NCBI GenBank assembly: GCA_026874595.1
Contig: JAPPUL010000088.1
Span: 124,001 to 188,000 of the forward strand
Length of the DNA: 64,000 bases
From: Sipunculus nudus
Taxonomy: Eukaryota > Annelida > Sipuncula > Golfingiida > Sipunculidae
Reading direction: 5' to 3'
The notes under the pieces were generated by a model. That model was not told the DNA's origin. It made no database searches and saw nothing but the letters and a program-made list of their open reading frames with translations. The translations under genes were made by a program, and so were the position numbers. Of this stretch, positions 53,668-62,611 are shown in pieces; position 1 is the stretch's first letter, and every line of letters starts with the position of its first letter.

Positions 53668-56076
53668 CTACGGCTGCCATTTAAGCTTTGGCCACTGCCT
53701 CGCTACCAAATTCTTCCACACAGAGCTTAACCAGCCCGCATCAGTAAACGTATTTGCTGTAATTGCCGCTGTTGCTATCTTTCTTACTCCTGAAACGGTT
53801 CCGCCGTCGTTAAGTCCGACTGGATTAAGACCCCTGTCCAAACAGAAACTGTTTTCTATTGTGCCGCTGCCCCCGTTAAATCCAACCAGACCGCCGACAT
53901 AGTTTCTTCCCTTAACAGCTCCGGTTGCATAGCTGTTTTCTATTGTGCCTCTATAATAGTTGTTCCATCCAACCAGACCGCCGACATTGCTCCCTGTGCC
54001 CGTAACAGCTCCGGTTGCATAGCTGTTTTCTATTGTGCCCCCGTTCTCTCCAACCAGACCGCCGACATAGTCCTCTCCCTCAACCGCTCCGGTTGCATAG
54101 CTGTTTTCTATTTTGCCCCCGTTACTTCCAACCAGACCGCCGACATAGTCCTCTCCCTTAACAGCTCCGGTTGCATAGCTGTTTTTAATAGTGCCGCCGC
54201 CCCAGTTCCCTCCAACCAGACCGCCGACATAGTAGTATCTTCCCGTAACAGCTCCGGTTGCATAGCTGTTTTTAATAGTGCCGCCGTCCCAGTTCCCTCC
54301 AACCAGACCGCCGACATAGTAGTTTCTTCCCTTAACAGCTCCGGTTGCATAGCTGTTTTCTATTGTGCCTCTATAGTTGTTAACTCCAACCAGACCGCCG
54401 ACAGAGTAATCTCCCTCAACATCTCCTTCTGCATAGCTGTTTTCTATTTTGCCCTCGTTCAATCCAACGAGCCCGCCGACACCGTCCTCTCCCTCAACCA
54501 CAAGCTCGGATGAGCTCCCTTTTACATGGCCTGTCTTTTCATTCTTTCCAATTAGTCCCCCTGTCGTATCCCACACATTCTTTTTTGCTCGGTTTACTTT
54601 GCCACTGCCGAATACCTTTACCCCTTCTACCTTCCCTTTGTTAAAAGCTGCAAGTAATCCTGCTGCGTCTGGATCTTCGTATCTTCTTGCATCTGGGTCC
54701 ACTTCAAAAGTAACATCTTCTTTAAGCTCTATATTAAGATCCTTAACCCCTCCACCTTCGCCTATCTCCTTTATTAACCCTCTGGCATCAGCTCCTTTAA
54801 ACGACTTTATTATTAGCTTCTTGTCTTTCCCATCCAGCTTCCCTCTATACTCCAAAACCATCTCCCAGTTCTCTAATGTAAGGTCGTTTGTTAATGCAAA
54901 ACTCTCATGAGCCACAAGCTTTTCCCTAAACTCCTTTTGCGTCATCTCTTTAGGCTTTATAGGTCCATCTCCTACTCCAGGACTTCCTACCCCACTTTGC
55001 CATACAAATTCTGGCCACTTCTTTGGTCCAAATATCCACACAGCGTCTGACCAGCCTTTAGAACTAAATGTAGTTGCCCTAATCTCTTCTGTCTTTAATG
55101 CCCTTAGCAAAGATGAGCTTCCTATCCCAATATCCTTTGTTGGCGACGATATTTCCATTACAAAATTGTTTTTTAGTTTATTGCTATAATCCACTCCCGT
55201 CTCTGAGCTAACACCTTCTATCTCTCCCGCAAACCGCCCAACAGCTACATCAACTCCAGCTCCTTCTACATTTTCTGCTCGGGAATAGCAATTCTCTATA
55301 ACTCCTCTTATGTATCCAACAAACCCGCCTACCCGCTGATAAGCTCCTTTCCCTCTAACCGATCCCGTTGAATAGCTGTTTTTTATATCCCCTTTATTAA
55401 CTCCCACAAAGCCTCCTATCCACGTCATTCCTACAACATCTCCCGTTGAATAGCTTTCTTCTATACCTCCCACGTTCTCTCCAACAAGCCCTCCAGCCGG
55501 TACCTCGCCCTCAAGCCCAACAGATGATGAAGATTGCTTTATCCTGCCAGCTGCCTCGTTCTTTCCAACAAGGCCACCTATTGCACCCTGTTCTCTTGAA
55601 TGAATTATCTTCCCGCTGCCGATTATTTTAACCCTTTCTATAAGCCCTGAGTTGTAAGCCGCTAAAACCCCTCCGTTCTTGTTACTAAGCTGAAGCTCTG
55701 TGTCAAGCTCTAAAGTCAGATCTTTTATCTTTCCACCTGCTCCTAATTTATTTAGTAGCCCAACCGAGCCGCTCTTAAATGACTTTATTGTTATCTTCTT
55801 GTTGTTGCCGTCTAGTGTACCACTATAGCTTTCTACACTCTCCCACTCCTCTAATGTAAAGAGGGTTGGTAGATCAGAGATCTCTAAGGTTAGATCGTTA
55901 GTTAAAACAAAACTCTCGTTTGCTTTAAGCTTTGCCTTGAACTGATCTTGACTCATTGCCTGCCCTTCTCCCGCTTGCCTATCCTGCGGCCCCGTCAGTC
56001 CTAAGTACTCGATGTTGTCCGTTGTACAACTAACCAGCACCATAATCGATAAGATTAGTAAATACATGTTTTTCAT
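53668..56076 (-). CDS. Large GLUG-repeat lipoprotein
   Basis: An 802-residue predicted surface or outer-membrane lipoprotein with lipobox LVSC at about residue 17. Two homologous modules are visible: residues about 40-370 and 385-800, each opening with a SFVLTNDLTLE-type segment, a DGNNKKITIKSFK strand and then GLUG units. I count 13 GLUG units overall (GGLVGxNxGxIENSYATGxVxG). The second module contains a run of nearly identical units encoded by DNA repeats. GLUG repeats form right-handed beta-helices and occur in adhesins and IgA-protease-like proteins. It ends WPKLKWQP. Confidence 0.88.
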   Translation of the reverse strand: MKNMYLLILSIMVLVSCTTDNIEYLGLTGPQDRQAGEGQAMSQDQFKAKLKANESFVLTNDLTLEISDLPTLFTLEEWESVESYSGTLDGNNKKITIKSFKSGSVGLLNKLGAGGKIKDLTLELDTELQLSNKNGGVLAAYNSGLIERVKIIGSGKIIHSREQGAIGGLVGKNEAAGRIKQSSSSVGLEGEVPAGGLVGENVGGIEESYSTGDVVGMTWIGGFVGVNKGDIKNSYSTGSVRGKGAYQRVGGFVGYIRGVIENCYSRAENVEGAGVDVAVGRFAGEIEGVSSETGVDYSNKLKNNFVMEISSPTKDIGIGSSSLLRALKTEEIRATTFSSKGWSDAVWIFGPKKWPEFVWQSGVGSPGVGDGPIKPKEMTQKEFREKLVAHESFALTNDLTLENWEMVLEYRGKLDGKDKKLIIKSFKGADARGLIKEIGEGGGVKDLNIELKEDVTFEVDPDARRYEDPDAAGLLAAFNKGKVEGVKVFGSGKVNRAKKNVWDTTGGLIGKNEKTGHVKGSSSELVVEGEDGVGGLVGLNEGKIENSYAEGDVEGDYSVGGLVGVNNYRGTIENSYATGAVKGRNYYVGGLVGGNWDGGTIKNSYATGAVTGRYYYVGGLVGGNWGGGTIKNSYATGAVKGEDYVGGLVGSNGGKIENSYATGAVEGEDYVGGLVGENGGTIENSYATGAVTGTGSNVGGLVGWNNYYRGTIENSYATGAVKGRNYVGGLVGFNGGSGTIENSFCLDRGLNPVGLNDGGTVSGVRKIATAAITANTFTDAGWLSSVWKNLVARQWPKLKWQP
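53921..54440. repeat. Near-identical GLUG-unit DNA repeats
   Basis: Segments containing ccggttgcat begin at 53921, 54011, 54089, 54167, 54254 and 54341, with a diverged seventh near 54428. Steps are 90, 78, 78, 87 and 87 bp, all multiples of three, so units can be gained or lost without frameshift. Confidence 0.92.
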
Positions 56077-56213
56077 TTTTAATCCTCCTCGTTGATATAT
56101 TACTACATACTAGATACTTATGTATTATAAGGCAAGTGAATTATCTTTGAGGTTTAGCCAACAAACGCACTGTATTATATACATAATAGGGATTAAGGCT
56201 ATTTCATAATGCA

Positions 56214-56270
56214 AAGAAAAAAAGGTAAAAAAAGGTAGAAAAAAGGTAAAAAAAGGTAAAAAAAGGTATA
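56214..56270. repeat. Poly-A/ggt short tandem repeat
   Basis: Five copies of an aaaaaaaggt-like unit of 10-11 bp, in the gap between two GLUG genes; the flanks carry two copies of ctagatactt (about 56109 and 56270). Confidence 0.85.
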
Positions 56271-56306
56271 CTAGATACTTTGGTATGGTTAGTCTATGGC
56301 TGTCTA

Positions 56307-57755
56307 TTATTCAGGATTGTTTATAAGCGTTGGCCACTTGCCGGATATAATATTCCATATCTTTGTGCTATTTGTGTCAAGAGAAGACCAATTTGTACCT
56401 GAGTCAGGCTTGCCATTAGCATCCACTCCCACTTCAGAGTATGACGTCGTTGAGCCAGATCCAATTGCCTCTGTAATCTGCGTTGATGTAATCTGCTTTG
56501 ATGTAATCTGCTTTGAGTTTGTATTTCTGTAATAGGCTTGGGCTATAGTCCCTTCTACCTTGCCTGCAAGATGTCCTCGAAATATATTACTAGCGGTTGC
56601 TCCTGAAGCGGTTGTTCCTGATGTGCTAATCGTGCTACGAGTATAGACATAATATATGGTTCCAGAAGAGGTTTGTTGTCCTATAAAGCCGCCCACATAA
56701 GTATTGCCTCCAGCAGCAAATGCATATGATTCACTTTCAAGCTCTCCAGCTGAATAGGCATTCTCTATTGTTCCTCCACCCTGAAGGCCGATAAAGCCAC
56801 CTACCTTTATTTTACCCTCCTGAAAGTTCGTTATATCTGTCATAGTATAGCTTTCTTGTATTGTACCAGAGTCGCTTAGTTTACCTATAAAGCCACCCAA
56901 ATTAGGAGGGTCAGTACTGCCTGTTGTGGTTGTTCTGCTTCTAATCAAGCTACCCTTTGAAGAGCATTTCGTTATTGTTCCTAATCCTTGAAGACCGATA
57001 AAGCCGCCTACGTTTATGTCATCCCCACCAGGATACCTTATATCTGTATTAGCATGGCTTCCTTCTATTTTGCCGTTATCATGCTTACCGACCAAACCGC
57101 CGACATTGCCGGTCCCAGTCGCTGTAATACTTCCAGATACTACTTTTGCGTTTTTAATTATACTTCCTTGAAAGTTAACCCCAACAAGCCCTCCAATATT
57201 AATATTATTGCCGCTGCCACTAACTGTTACGTTATTAAGCGTTACGTTTGTTATTTCTCCTTCATTCTTCCCAACAAGGCCTCCAACCTCGCCGCTGCCA
57301 CTAACTGTTACGTTATTAAGCGTTACGCCTTGTATAGTTCCGTAGTTTATTCGGGCAAGCGCTCCTACGTTACCGCCCGTCGTTCCAGGATTTATTGTGC
57401 CTATATTTATATTTACGTTCCTAAAAGTTGCTCCCGTGTCTATTTGCTGTATAAATGCGTTTCCTTGGATTGTGTTTATCGTTATTCTTTTATTGTTGCC
57501 ATCAAATATACCTGTAAAAGGCTGTTGTTTTTCGTCCCAAGTGTCTATATTTATGTTTTGTGTTAGACAGTACTGACCATCTGGTTCCATAGTTTTCAAG
57601 TCTTGCTCATTGTTTATCAGTTTGAAGTTTGGATATTGATCTTTACATGTGTTTGTAAGGATATCACCAGGGAAATGAATAGTATTTAGCTCACCACAAG
57701 AAGCAGTATAAATACCAGTTATAATTAAAATCAGTATTAAAAATACTCTTTGCAT
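56307..57755 (-). CDS. GLUG-repeat lipoprotein, paralogue A
   Basis: 482 residues with lipobox TASC near residue 20, then LINNEQDLKTMEPDGQYCLTQNINIDTW, an insert with FDGNNKRITINTIQGNAFI and seven GLUG units (GGLVGKNEGEITNV to GGFIGQQTSSGTIYYVY). The first 25 and last 150 residues are strongly similar to the gene at 58318, and the upstream regions also match, so the two are a tandem duplicate of a whole expression unit. Threonine- and glycine-rich linkers (residues about 400-420) and a KQITS repeat differ between copies. The C-terminus is WPTLINNPE rather than WKWQP. Confidence 0.85.
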   Translation of the reverse strand: MQRVFLILILIITGIYTASCGELNTIHFPGDILTNTCKDQYPNFKLINNEQDLKTMEPDGQYCLTQNINIDTWDEKQQPFTGIFDGNNKRITINTIQGNAFIQQIDTGATFRNVNINIGTINPGTTGGNVGALARINYGTIQGVTLNNVTVSGSGEVGGLVGKNEGEITNVTLNNVTVSGSGNNINIGGLVGVNFQGSIIKNAKVVSGSITATGTGNVGGLVGKHDNGKIEGSHANTDIRYPGGDDINVGGFIGLQGLGTITKCSSKGSLIRSRTTTTGSTDPPNLGGFIGKLSDSGTIQESYTMTDITNFQEGKIKVGGFIGLQGGGTIENAYSAGELESESYAFAAGGNTYVGGFIGQQTSSGTIYYVYTRSTISTSGTTASGATASNIFRGHLAGKVEGTIAQAYYRNTNSKQITSKQITSTQITEAIGSGSTTSYSEVGVDANGKPDSGTNWSSLDTNSTKIWNIISGKWPTLINNPE

Positions 57756-58317
57756 ATCAACTCTCTGTATTTAGAAAACAAGACAATAATTGCATTATAA
57801 TATATATACTATCACAGTGCGTGTAATGTCTCAAGTATTTTTTATCTACAAACATGTAAATACAATTCAAATTGGAATTTAAGTATATGTTGCTTTTGTA
57901 AAAAAAATAAGCGACTATAGATAAGGCGTTAGTACATAAATACATCTTTTATTGTCGAGAAGATTATATTTAAATTAAACACTTTAAGAGCGAATATATG
58001 TTTATATATTTTAATTTGAGTATAATATTGAGTGAACGTGTTGATGTAGGAATAGTGTTATCAAAAAGAGCTTCCCGGTTGACTTAAACCGGTCCTATCA
58101 TTCTGTCATACAGCAATTAGACCTATCCTAGTGGGTACGGTATTCCTATACGAACAAGCCATAAGTATAAAAGCAGTAAATATTATTATTATTAGAATGT
58201 ATAAAAAGTGATAAAGAGTTAAGAAAATGCCTACTATATTATTTTCAGGCTATGGTTTTTATATATAACTACGGCTTTATGTAACTGCGGCTTTATGCCC
58301 TACGGCTTTATGCCAGT
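57756..58317. other. 560-bp gap with the paralogue's leader and a shared downstream tail
   Basis: The 57756-57955 part repeats, with differences, the region upstream of the other paralogue at 59893-60090 (shared blocks around GCATTATAATATA, TTTTATCTAC and TACATAAATACATCTTTTAT). A hairpin CCGGTT-gactta-AACCGG lies at 58075-58092. The last 60 bp match the tail region before 53668. No gene seen. Confidence 0.7.
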
Positions 58318-59892
58318 CTACGGCTGCCATTTAAACGTTGGCCACTCTCCCTCTGTAATATTCCATATAGTTGTGTCAAGAGACGACCAACTTGTACTTG
58401 AGAGAGGATTGCCATAATTATCAACAGGCTTGTCATTATCTACTCTCACTAGAGATAGGTTTCCTCTCCAATCTCTAGTATTTTGGACACCAACTGAAAC
58501 TTGTAAGCCTGTATCGATATAATAGGATTTATCTATTGTTCCGTACGCCATCCCTGCAAAATGACCTGCTGTTTCCAGATCTCCTGGGGTAATCGTGCTA
58601 CGAGTATAGACATAATATATGTTTCCAAAAGAGGTTTTTTGTCCTATAAAGCCGCCCACATAAGTATTGCCTCCAGAACCAGCAGCTGCGGTAGCGGTAC
58701 TTTCAAGCTTTCCAGCTGAATAGGCATTCTTTATTGTTCCGTTTTCTTGAGAGCCAATAAAGCCGCCTACGTTTATGCCATCCCCACCAGGATAGGTTAT
58801 ATCTGTCGTAGAGAAGCTTTCTTCTATTGTGCCAGAGCCGCTTAGTTTTCCTATAAAGCCACCCAAATTAGCTTGGTTTGCTTTCTCATTCGTCAAGCTC
58901 CCAGCTGAATAGCATTTCGTTATTGTTCCGTTTTCTTGAGAGCCAATAAAGCCGCCTACGTTTATGCCATCCCCACCAGGATACGTTATATCTGTATTAG
59001 CATGGCTTCCTTCTATTGTGCCTGCATTCTGACCGACCAAACCACCTATATTGCCTTGTCCAGCCGCTGTAATAGTTGTTTCAGACACCTTTGCGTCATT
59101 TATGGTTCCTTGAAAGTTAACCCCAACAAGCCCTCCAATATTAATATTATTGCCGCCGCCACTAACTGTTATATTTGTAAGTTTTACATCGTCTATTCTT
59201 GCGTTGTTGCCATAATTATAGCCAACAAGCCCTCCCAAATAGAGGCCAACCGCATTTTTATTACCTTCAACCTTTACATTATTTAGTTCTACGTTTTTTA
59301 TCGTTCTTTTATTATAGCCAACAAGACCGCCAGCGTTGTATTGCTTACTACTCTTAATAGTTATAGCTTTAATTCTTACATTATCTATTGTGCCATGGTT
59401 TTCTGCAACCAAGCCGCCTATACTCGAATGTGTTTTAGGGGGGCCAATTTCTTGCTTATTACCTTCGATTGTTACGTTTTCTATCCTTCCGTAGTTTATT
59501 ATAGTAAGCACTGCTATTCTTTGGTCCTTCGGCTCTATTTTCTTTATATTTATTGTTACGTTCTTAAAAGTTCCTCCAGCTCCTATTTTTTCTATAAATG
59601 CGTTTCCATCGATTGTGTCTATCGTTATTCTTTTATTGTCGCCATTAAATTCGCCTTTAAAAGTCCATAGGTCGCTACCTTGTACTGTTTTCATTTTCCA
59701 GGTTTGTATCTCTAAATCTGTTGTTAAACAGTAATTACCATTTGGTTGCATATTGTTAAGGTCTTGCTCATTGTTTATCAGGCTGACCGATTTATCTTTA
59801 CATGCTTGAATGTATATAGTATTTAGCTCACCGCAAGATGTTGTGTATATGACAATTATAAGTAAAATCGGTATTAAAAATACTCTTTGCAT
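58318..59892 (-). CDS. GLUG-repeat lipoprotein, paralogue B
   Basis: 524 residues, lipobox TTSC near residue 20, same N-terminal plan as paralogue A (LINNEQDLNNMQPNGNYCLTTDLEIQTW, FNGDNKRITIDTIDGNAFI) and nine GLUG units. Two of them (INVGGFIGSQENGTI) are near-identical within the protein. The C-terminus is shared with the large 53668 protein (WPTFKWQP), and the DNA spanning its stop codon matches that gene's end, so gene ends have been exchanged within the array. Confidence 0.85.
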   Translation of the reverse strand: MQRVFLIPILLIIVIYTTSCGELNTIYIQACKDKSVSLINNEQDLNNMQPNGNYCLTTDLEIQTWKMKTVQGSDLWTFKGEFNGDNKRITIDTIDGNAFIEKIGAGGTFKNVTINIKKIEPKDQRIAVLTIINYGRIENVTIEGNKQEIGPPKTHSSIGGLVAENHGTIDNVRIKAITIKSSKQYNAGGLVGYNKRTIKNVELNNVKVEGNKNAVGLYLGGLVGYNYGNNARIDDVKLTNITVSGGGNNINIGGLVGVNFQGTINDAKVSETTITAAGQGNIGGLVGQNAGTIEGSHANTDITYPGGDGINVGGFIGSQENGTITKCYSAGSLTNEKANQANLGGFIGKLSGSGTIEESFSTTDITYPGGDGINVGGFIGSQENGTIKNAYSAGKLESTATAAAGSGGNTYVGGFIGQKTSFGNIYYVYTRSTITPGDLETAGHFAGMAYGTIDKSYYIDTGLQVSVGVQNTRDWRGNLSLVRVDNDKPVDNYGNPLSSTSWSSLDTTIWNITEGEWPTFKWQP

Positions 59893-60135
59893 ATTTATAT
59901 AGACCAGTTATATTTTAAATTAGACAACGTTTGCATTATAATATACGTAATATTACAATGTGAGGAATGGCTGAAGTGTTTTTTTTTTATCTACTAAAAT
60001 GTAAGTGCAATTTAAACTGTATTTTACGTTTATGTTTTTTGGTAAGAAAAGCTACAAACTATTTTAGTACATAAATACATCTTTTATTTTTTAGCAGATT
60101 GAGCAGCTTATAGTTTTACTTCCCTCTTATGTAGT

Positions 60136-61161
60136 TTATGATGGGCCTAAAGACTTTAGGTTATTTAAATATTCCATCAAATCACGGCTTATTGAAAGAC
60201 CATCACGTTTTGCAAGCTCTCTATAAGAAAATCGCTTATCACCCGGTAATCTAGTGTTTTCTTGCTCCAGGATATAACCCAATAGCAGACTTAGTTTTTG
60301 AGTGAATAATCCTCTTGATATATCATCTTGATTAAATACAATTAAACTATGACCCACATTAGGCCGCTCTCCTTCAGTCTCCCAGAAGGAACTTGCCTCA
60401 CATCCGATATTTGACCCGCTAAAACAGGCACTTAGTATCTCTACAAGTAAGCATAATGCATAGCCCTTAGCATCACCAATAGGTAGCAGGGTCCCTTCTA
60501 ACGCCTCACGAGCAAGTACAGTAGGTTTTCCTTCTTTATCTAAGGCTATTCCCTCATCTATATATTCTTTATCATTTTTTAGCCCTTGCACTATCTTTGC
60601 TCGTGCAATTTTACTTAAACTAAGATCGATAACAAGCGGACCTTTAATATCAACAGAATCAACAGGCGCTCCAAAGGCTATAGGGTTTGTTCCGAATATT
60701 CCCTTATGTCCTCCCCAGGGAGCTATTGCTTGGGGGCTGTTTACAAATAATAATGCACAATATCCAGAATCTGCAATCCGCTCTACATGATAGCTTAACA
60801 TACCGGAATGACTTGAATGGAAAATCGTTGCAATAGCTATACCATTTTGTTTTGCAAGTGGGAGTAGTTCTTTTATTGCAAGGTCAAAAGCCGGATAGGC
60901 AAAGCCATAGTCTGCATCAATTTGTAAAACACTACCAAGTCCGTTACTTGATTTTAGCTTGGCTTTAGGGTTTATTTTATTGCTTTTTAGTTGCCCAAGA
61001 TAAGATTCCACTCTGAAAAGACCATGAGCATACTGTCTATCAACCTCAGCTGCAACAAGAGCCTTTGCAACAGATAAAGATATATATTCTTCAGTATATT
61101 GTGAGAAGATATCTTTGACAAGCAAAATAGCATCATCCGGATATAGTTTAACCAAAGACAT
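60136..61161 (-). CDS. comC: Malate/L-lactate dehydrogenase family (sulfolactate dehydrogenase-like)
   Basis: A 341-residue NAD(P)-dependent 2-hydroxyacid dehydrogenase of the Ldh_2 (YlbC/ComC) fold. Evidence: AEVDRQYAHGLFRVESYLGQLKSNKINP near residue 48, the ATIFHSSHSGMLSYHVERIA region with the catalytic His, GTNPIAFGAP near 157, VIDLSLSKIARAKI and GDAKGYALCLLVEILS near 230. Within this family, (R)-sulfolactate dehydrogenase ComC is placed beside SlcC and a tripartite carboxylate transporter in some bacteria, the same arrangement as here. The gene symbol is therefore a context-based guess; malate or another hydroxyacid is possible. It overlaps the next gene by one base. Confidence 0.7.
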   Translation of the reverse strand: MSLVKLYPDDAILLVKDIFSQYTEEYISLSVAKALVAAEVDRQYAHGLFRVESYLGQLKSNKINPKAKLKSSNGLGSVLQIDADYGFAYPAFDLAIKELLPLAKQNGIAIATIFHSSHSGMLSYHVERIADSGYCALLFVNSPQAIAPWGGHKGIFGTNPIAFGAPVDSVDIKGPLVIDLSLSKIARAKIVQGLKNDKEYIDEGIALDKEGKPTVLAREALEGTLLPIGDAKGYALCLLVEILSACFSGSNIGCEASSFWETEGERPNVGHSLIVFNQDDISRGLFTQKLSLLLGYILEQENTRLPGDKRFSYRELAKRDGLSISRDLMEYLNNLKSLGPS

Positions 61162-62099
61162 TAAATCCTCCTTAAATGCTTTATAACCTCATTTGCAATC
61201 ATAAAGCTAACTCGTTTATTTGACTCTTTTGTAACCCCTCCTATATGCGGTGTTAATAAAAGATTTGGTATATCGGCAAAAAGTGCTCCTCTCGTTGCAT
61301 CCAAAGGCTCATGTTCAAAAACATCAACTGCAGCACCCCCTAAATGCCCTCGTTTAAGTGCTGCAATTAAGGCAAGCTCATCAACTATACCACCTCGGGA
61401 TGTGTTTATAAGTATTGCACCAGGCTTTATTTTAGATATAAACTCCTCATCAACTAGATTTCTAGTTTCGTCCGTAAGAGGTATATGTAAACTTATTATA
61501 TGTGCTTTCTTTACTAAATTATCTATTGTAGAAACTCTTTCTATATCGTTAATATCCCTAAAGCATGACTCGTCGCTTAAATATGGATCATATACAATTA
61601 CACCAAGCCCAAGTCCTTTAGCTCGTAGCGCCGTTGCCTTGCCTGTATTACCAAAACCTATAAAACCCATAACCTTATCCGATATCTCCTGTCCTATAAA
61701 AGACTCGCGAGGCCATCTGCCCGCAATAACATCGGAACGACAAGGTAATACATTGCGTAATAAAAGTAACGATGCCATAATAACATATTCGGCAACCGCA
61801 ATAGCATTTGCTCCCAATGCCCTATAAATCCTAATATCCCGTTCCTTGCATATACCCATGTCAATATTATCAAGCCCAACTCCTAAACGGCCTACAACTT
61901 TAAGTTTTGGTGCTCTTGCGATTAACTCTTTATTTACATTCGTTTTATTGCGGACAATAAGTGCTTTTATATCCTCTACTAACTTATAAAGCTCTTTTTT
62001 ATTATTTGGAAGTTCTTTATCGTAATGTACGGAAAAACTGCGTGATAAAAGCTCTATCGCCTCATTGTCCATAAACTCTGTAATTACTATATCCGGCAT
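61161..62099 (-). CDS. slcC: D-2-hydroxyacid dehydrogenase (SlcC-like)
   Basis: 312 residues of the phosphoglycerate-dehydrogenase superfamily. NAD-binding GFGNTGKATALRAKGLGLGVIVYDP (about 148-172), catalytic Arg in VGRLGVGLDNID and in NTSRGGIVDE, Glu in DVFEHEP and His in LTPHIGG are all visible, giving a complete active site. The opening MPDIVITEFMDNEAIELL is like that of (S)-sulfolactate dehydrogenase SlcC. With the next gene it could interconvert (S)- and (R)-forms of one hydroxyacid through the keto acid. Substrate assignment is inference; no suyA/suyB lyase is in the window. Confidence 0.7.
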   Translation of the reverse strand: MPDIVITEFMDNEAIELLSRSFSVHYDKELPNNKKELYKLVEDIKALIVRNKTNVNKELIARAPKLKVVGRLGVGLDNIDMGICKERDIRIYRALGANAIAVAEYVIMASLLLLRNVLPCRSDVIAGRWPRESFIGQEISDKVMGFIGFGNTGKATALRAKGLGLGVIVYDPYLSDESCFRDINDIERVSTIDNLVKKAHIISLHIPLTDETRNLVDEEFISKIKPGAILINTSRGGIVDELALIAALKRGHLGGAAVDVFEHEPLDATRGALFADIPNLLLTPHIGGVTKESNKRVSFMIANEVIKHLRRI

Positions 62100-62113
62100 T
62101 TATTTTTATAAAA

Positions 62114-62611
62114 CTATTCAAAAACTGTACCGACGGGAAGTGGTACCAAGAGTAAGTGCGAAAACAAAAAATAAAAACCAAGCACTATTACTATCCCAAC
62201 TAAGGGAAACAAAATCCTAAGTTTTAACGTCCACTTGTCATACATCGAAATAATCATTATTGATATAAACGATATTATACCGGATATTAAAAAACCTATA
62301 AAAGGCATTAAAAGGGTACATATAAGCATAGTTATAGAAAGTAATACTCTTCGTATATTTGAGCCTGGGGGTGCATTCTCCTCAAATGAGTCTCCTTTGC
62401 TAGAAGAAGCTATCGCAATTAAAATATACAATATACAAAAGGCTATTAAAGCTAGTGCCACCACTCTTGGGAATATATAAGAATCAGCGTCAAGCATATT
62501 AGTTGTATCCCAAAGCAAAATCGAACCCAAAACTATAAATATTGATGCAACTATTATTCCGTTAACGTCAAGCCTTTTTCTACTCTTTGCCTTACTCATT
62601 ACCTCACTCAC
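62114..62611 (-). CDS. tctB: Tripartite tricarboxylate transporter small membrane subunit
   Basis: A 165-residue protein with four predicted membrane helices, opening after a basic N-terminus (GIIVASIFIVLGSILLWDTTNM with the Arg/Asp-poor first helix, then SYIFPRVVALALIAFCILYIL). The typical TctB pattern SxxFPxxx is the SYIFPRVVA segment. It overlaps tctA by 8 bp and is 14 bp before the dehydrogenase, an evident operon. Confidence 0.85.
   Translation of the reverse strand: MSEVMSKAKSRKRLDVNGIIVASIFIVLGSILLWDTTNMLDADSYIFPRVVALALIAFCILYILIAIASSSKGDSFEENAPPGSNIRRVLLSITMLICTLLMPFIGFLISGIISFISIMIISMYDKWTLKLRILFPLVGIVIVLGFYFLFSHLLLVPLPVGTVFE

Noticed and set aside
53921-54440. CRISPR array
   Set aside because: The repeats are 78-90 bp coding units in one reading frame that translate to GLUG motifs, and no cas gene is present.
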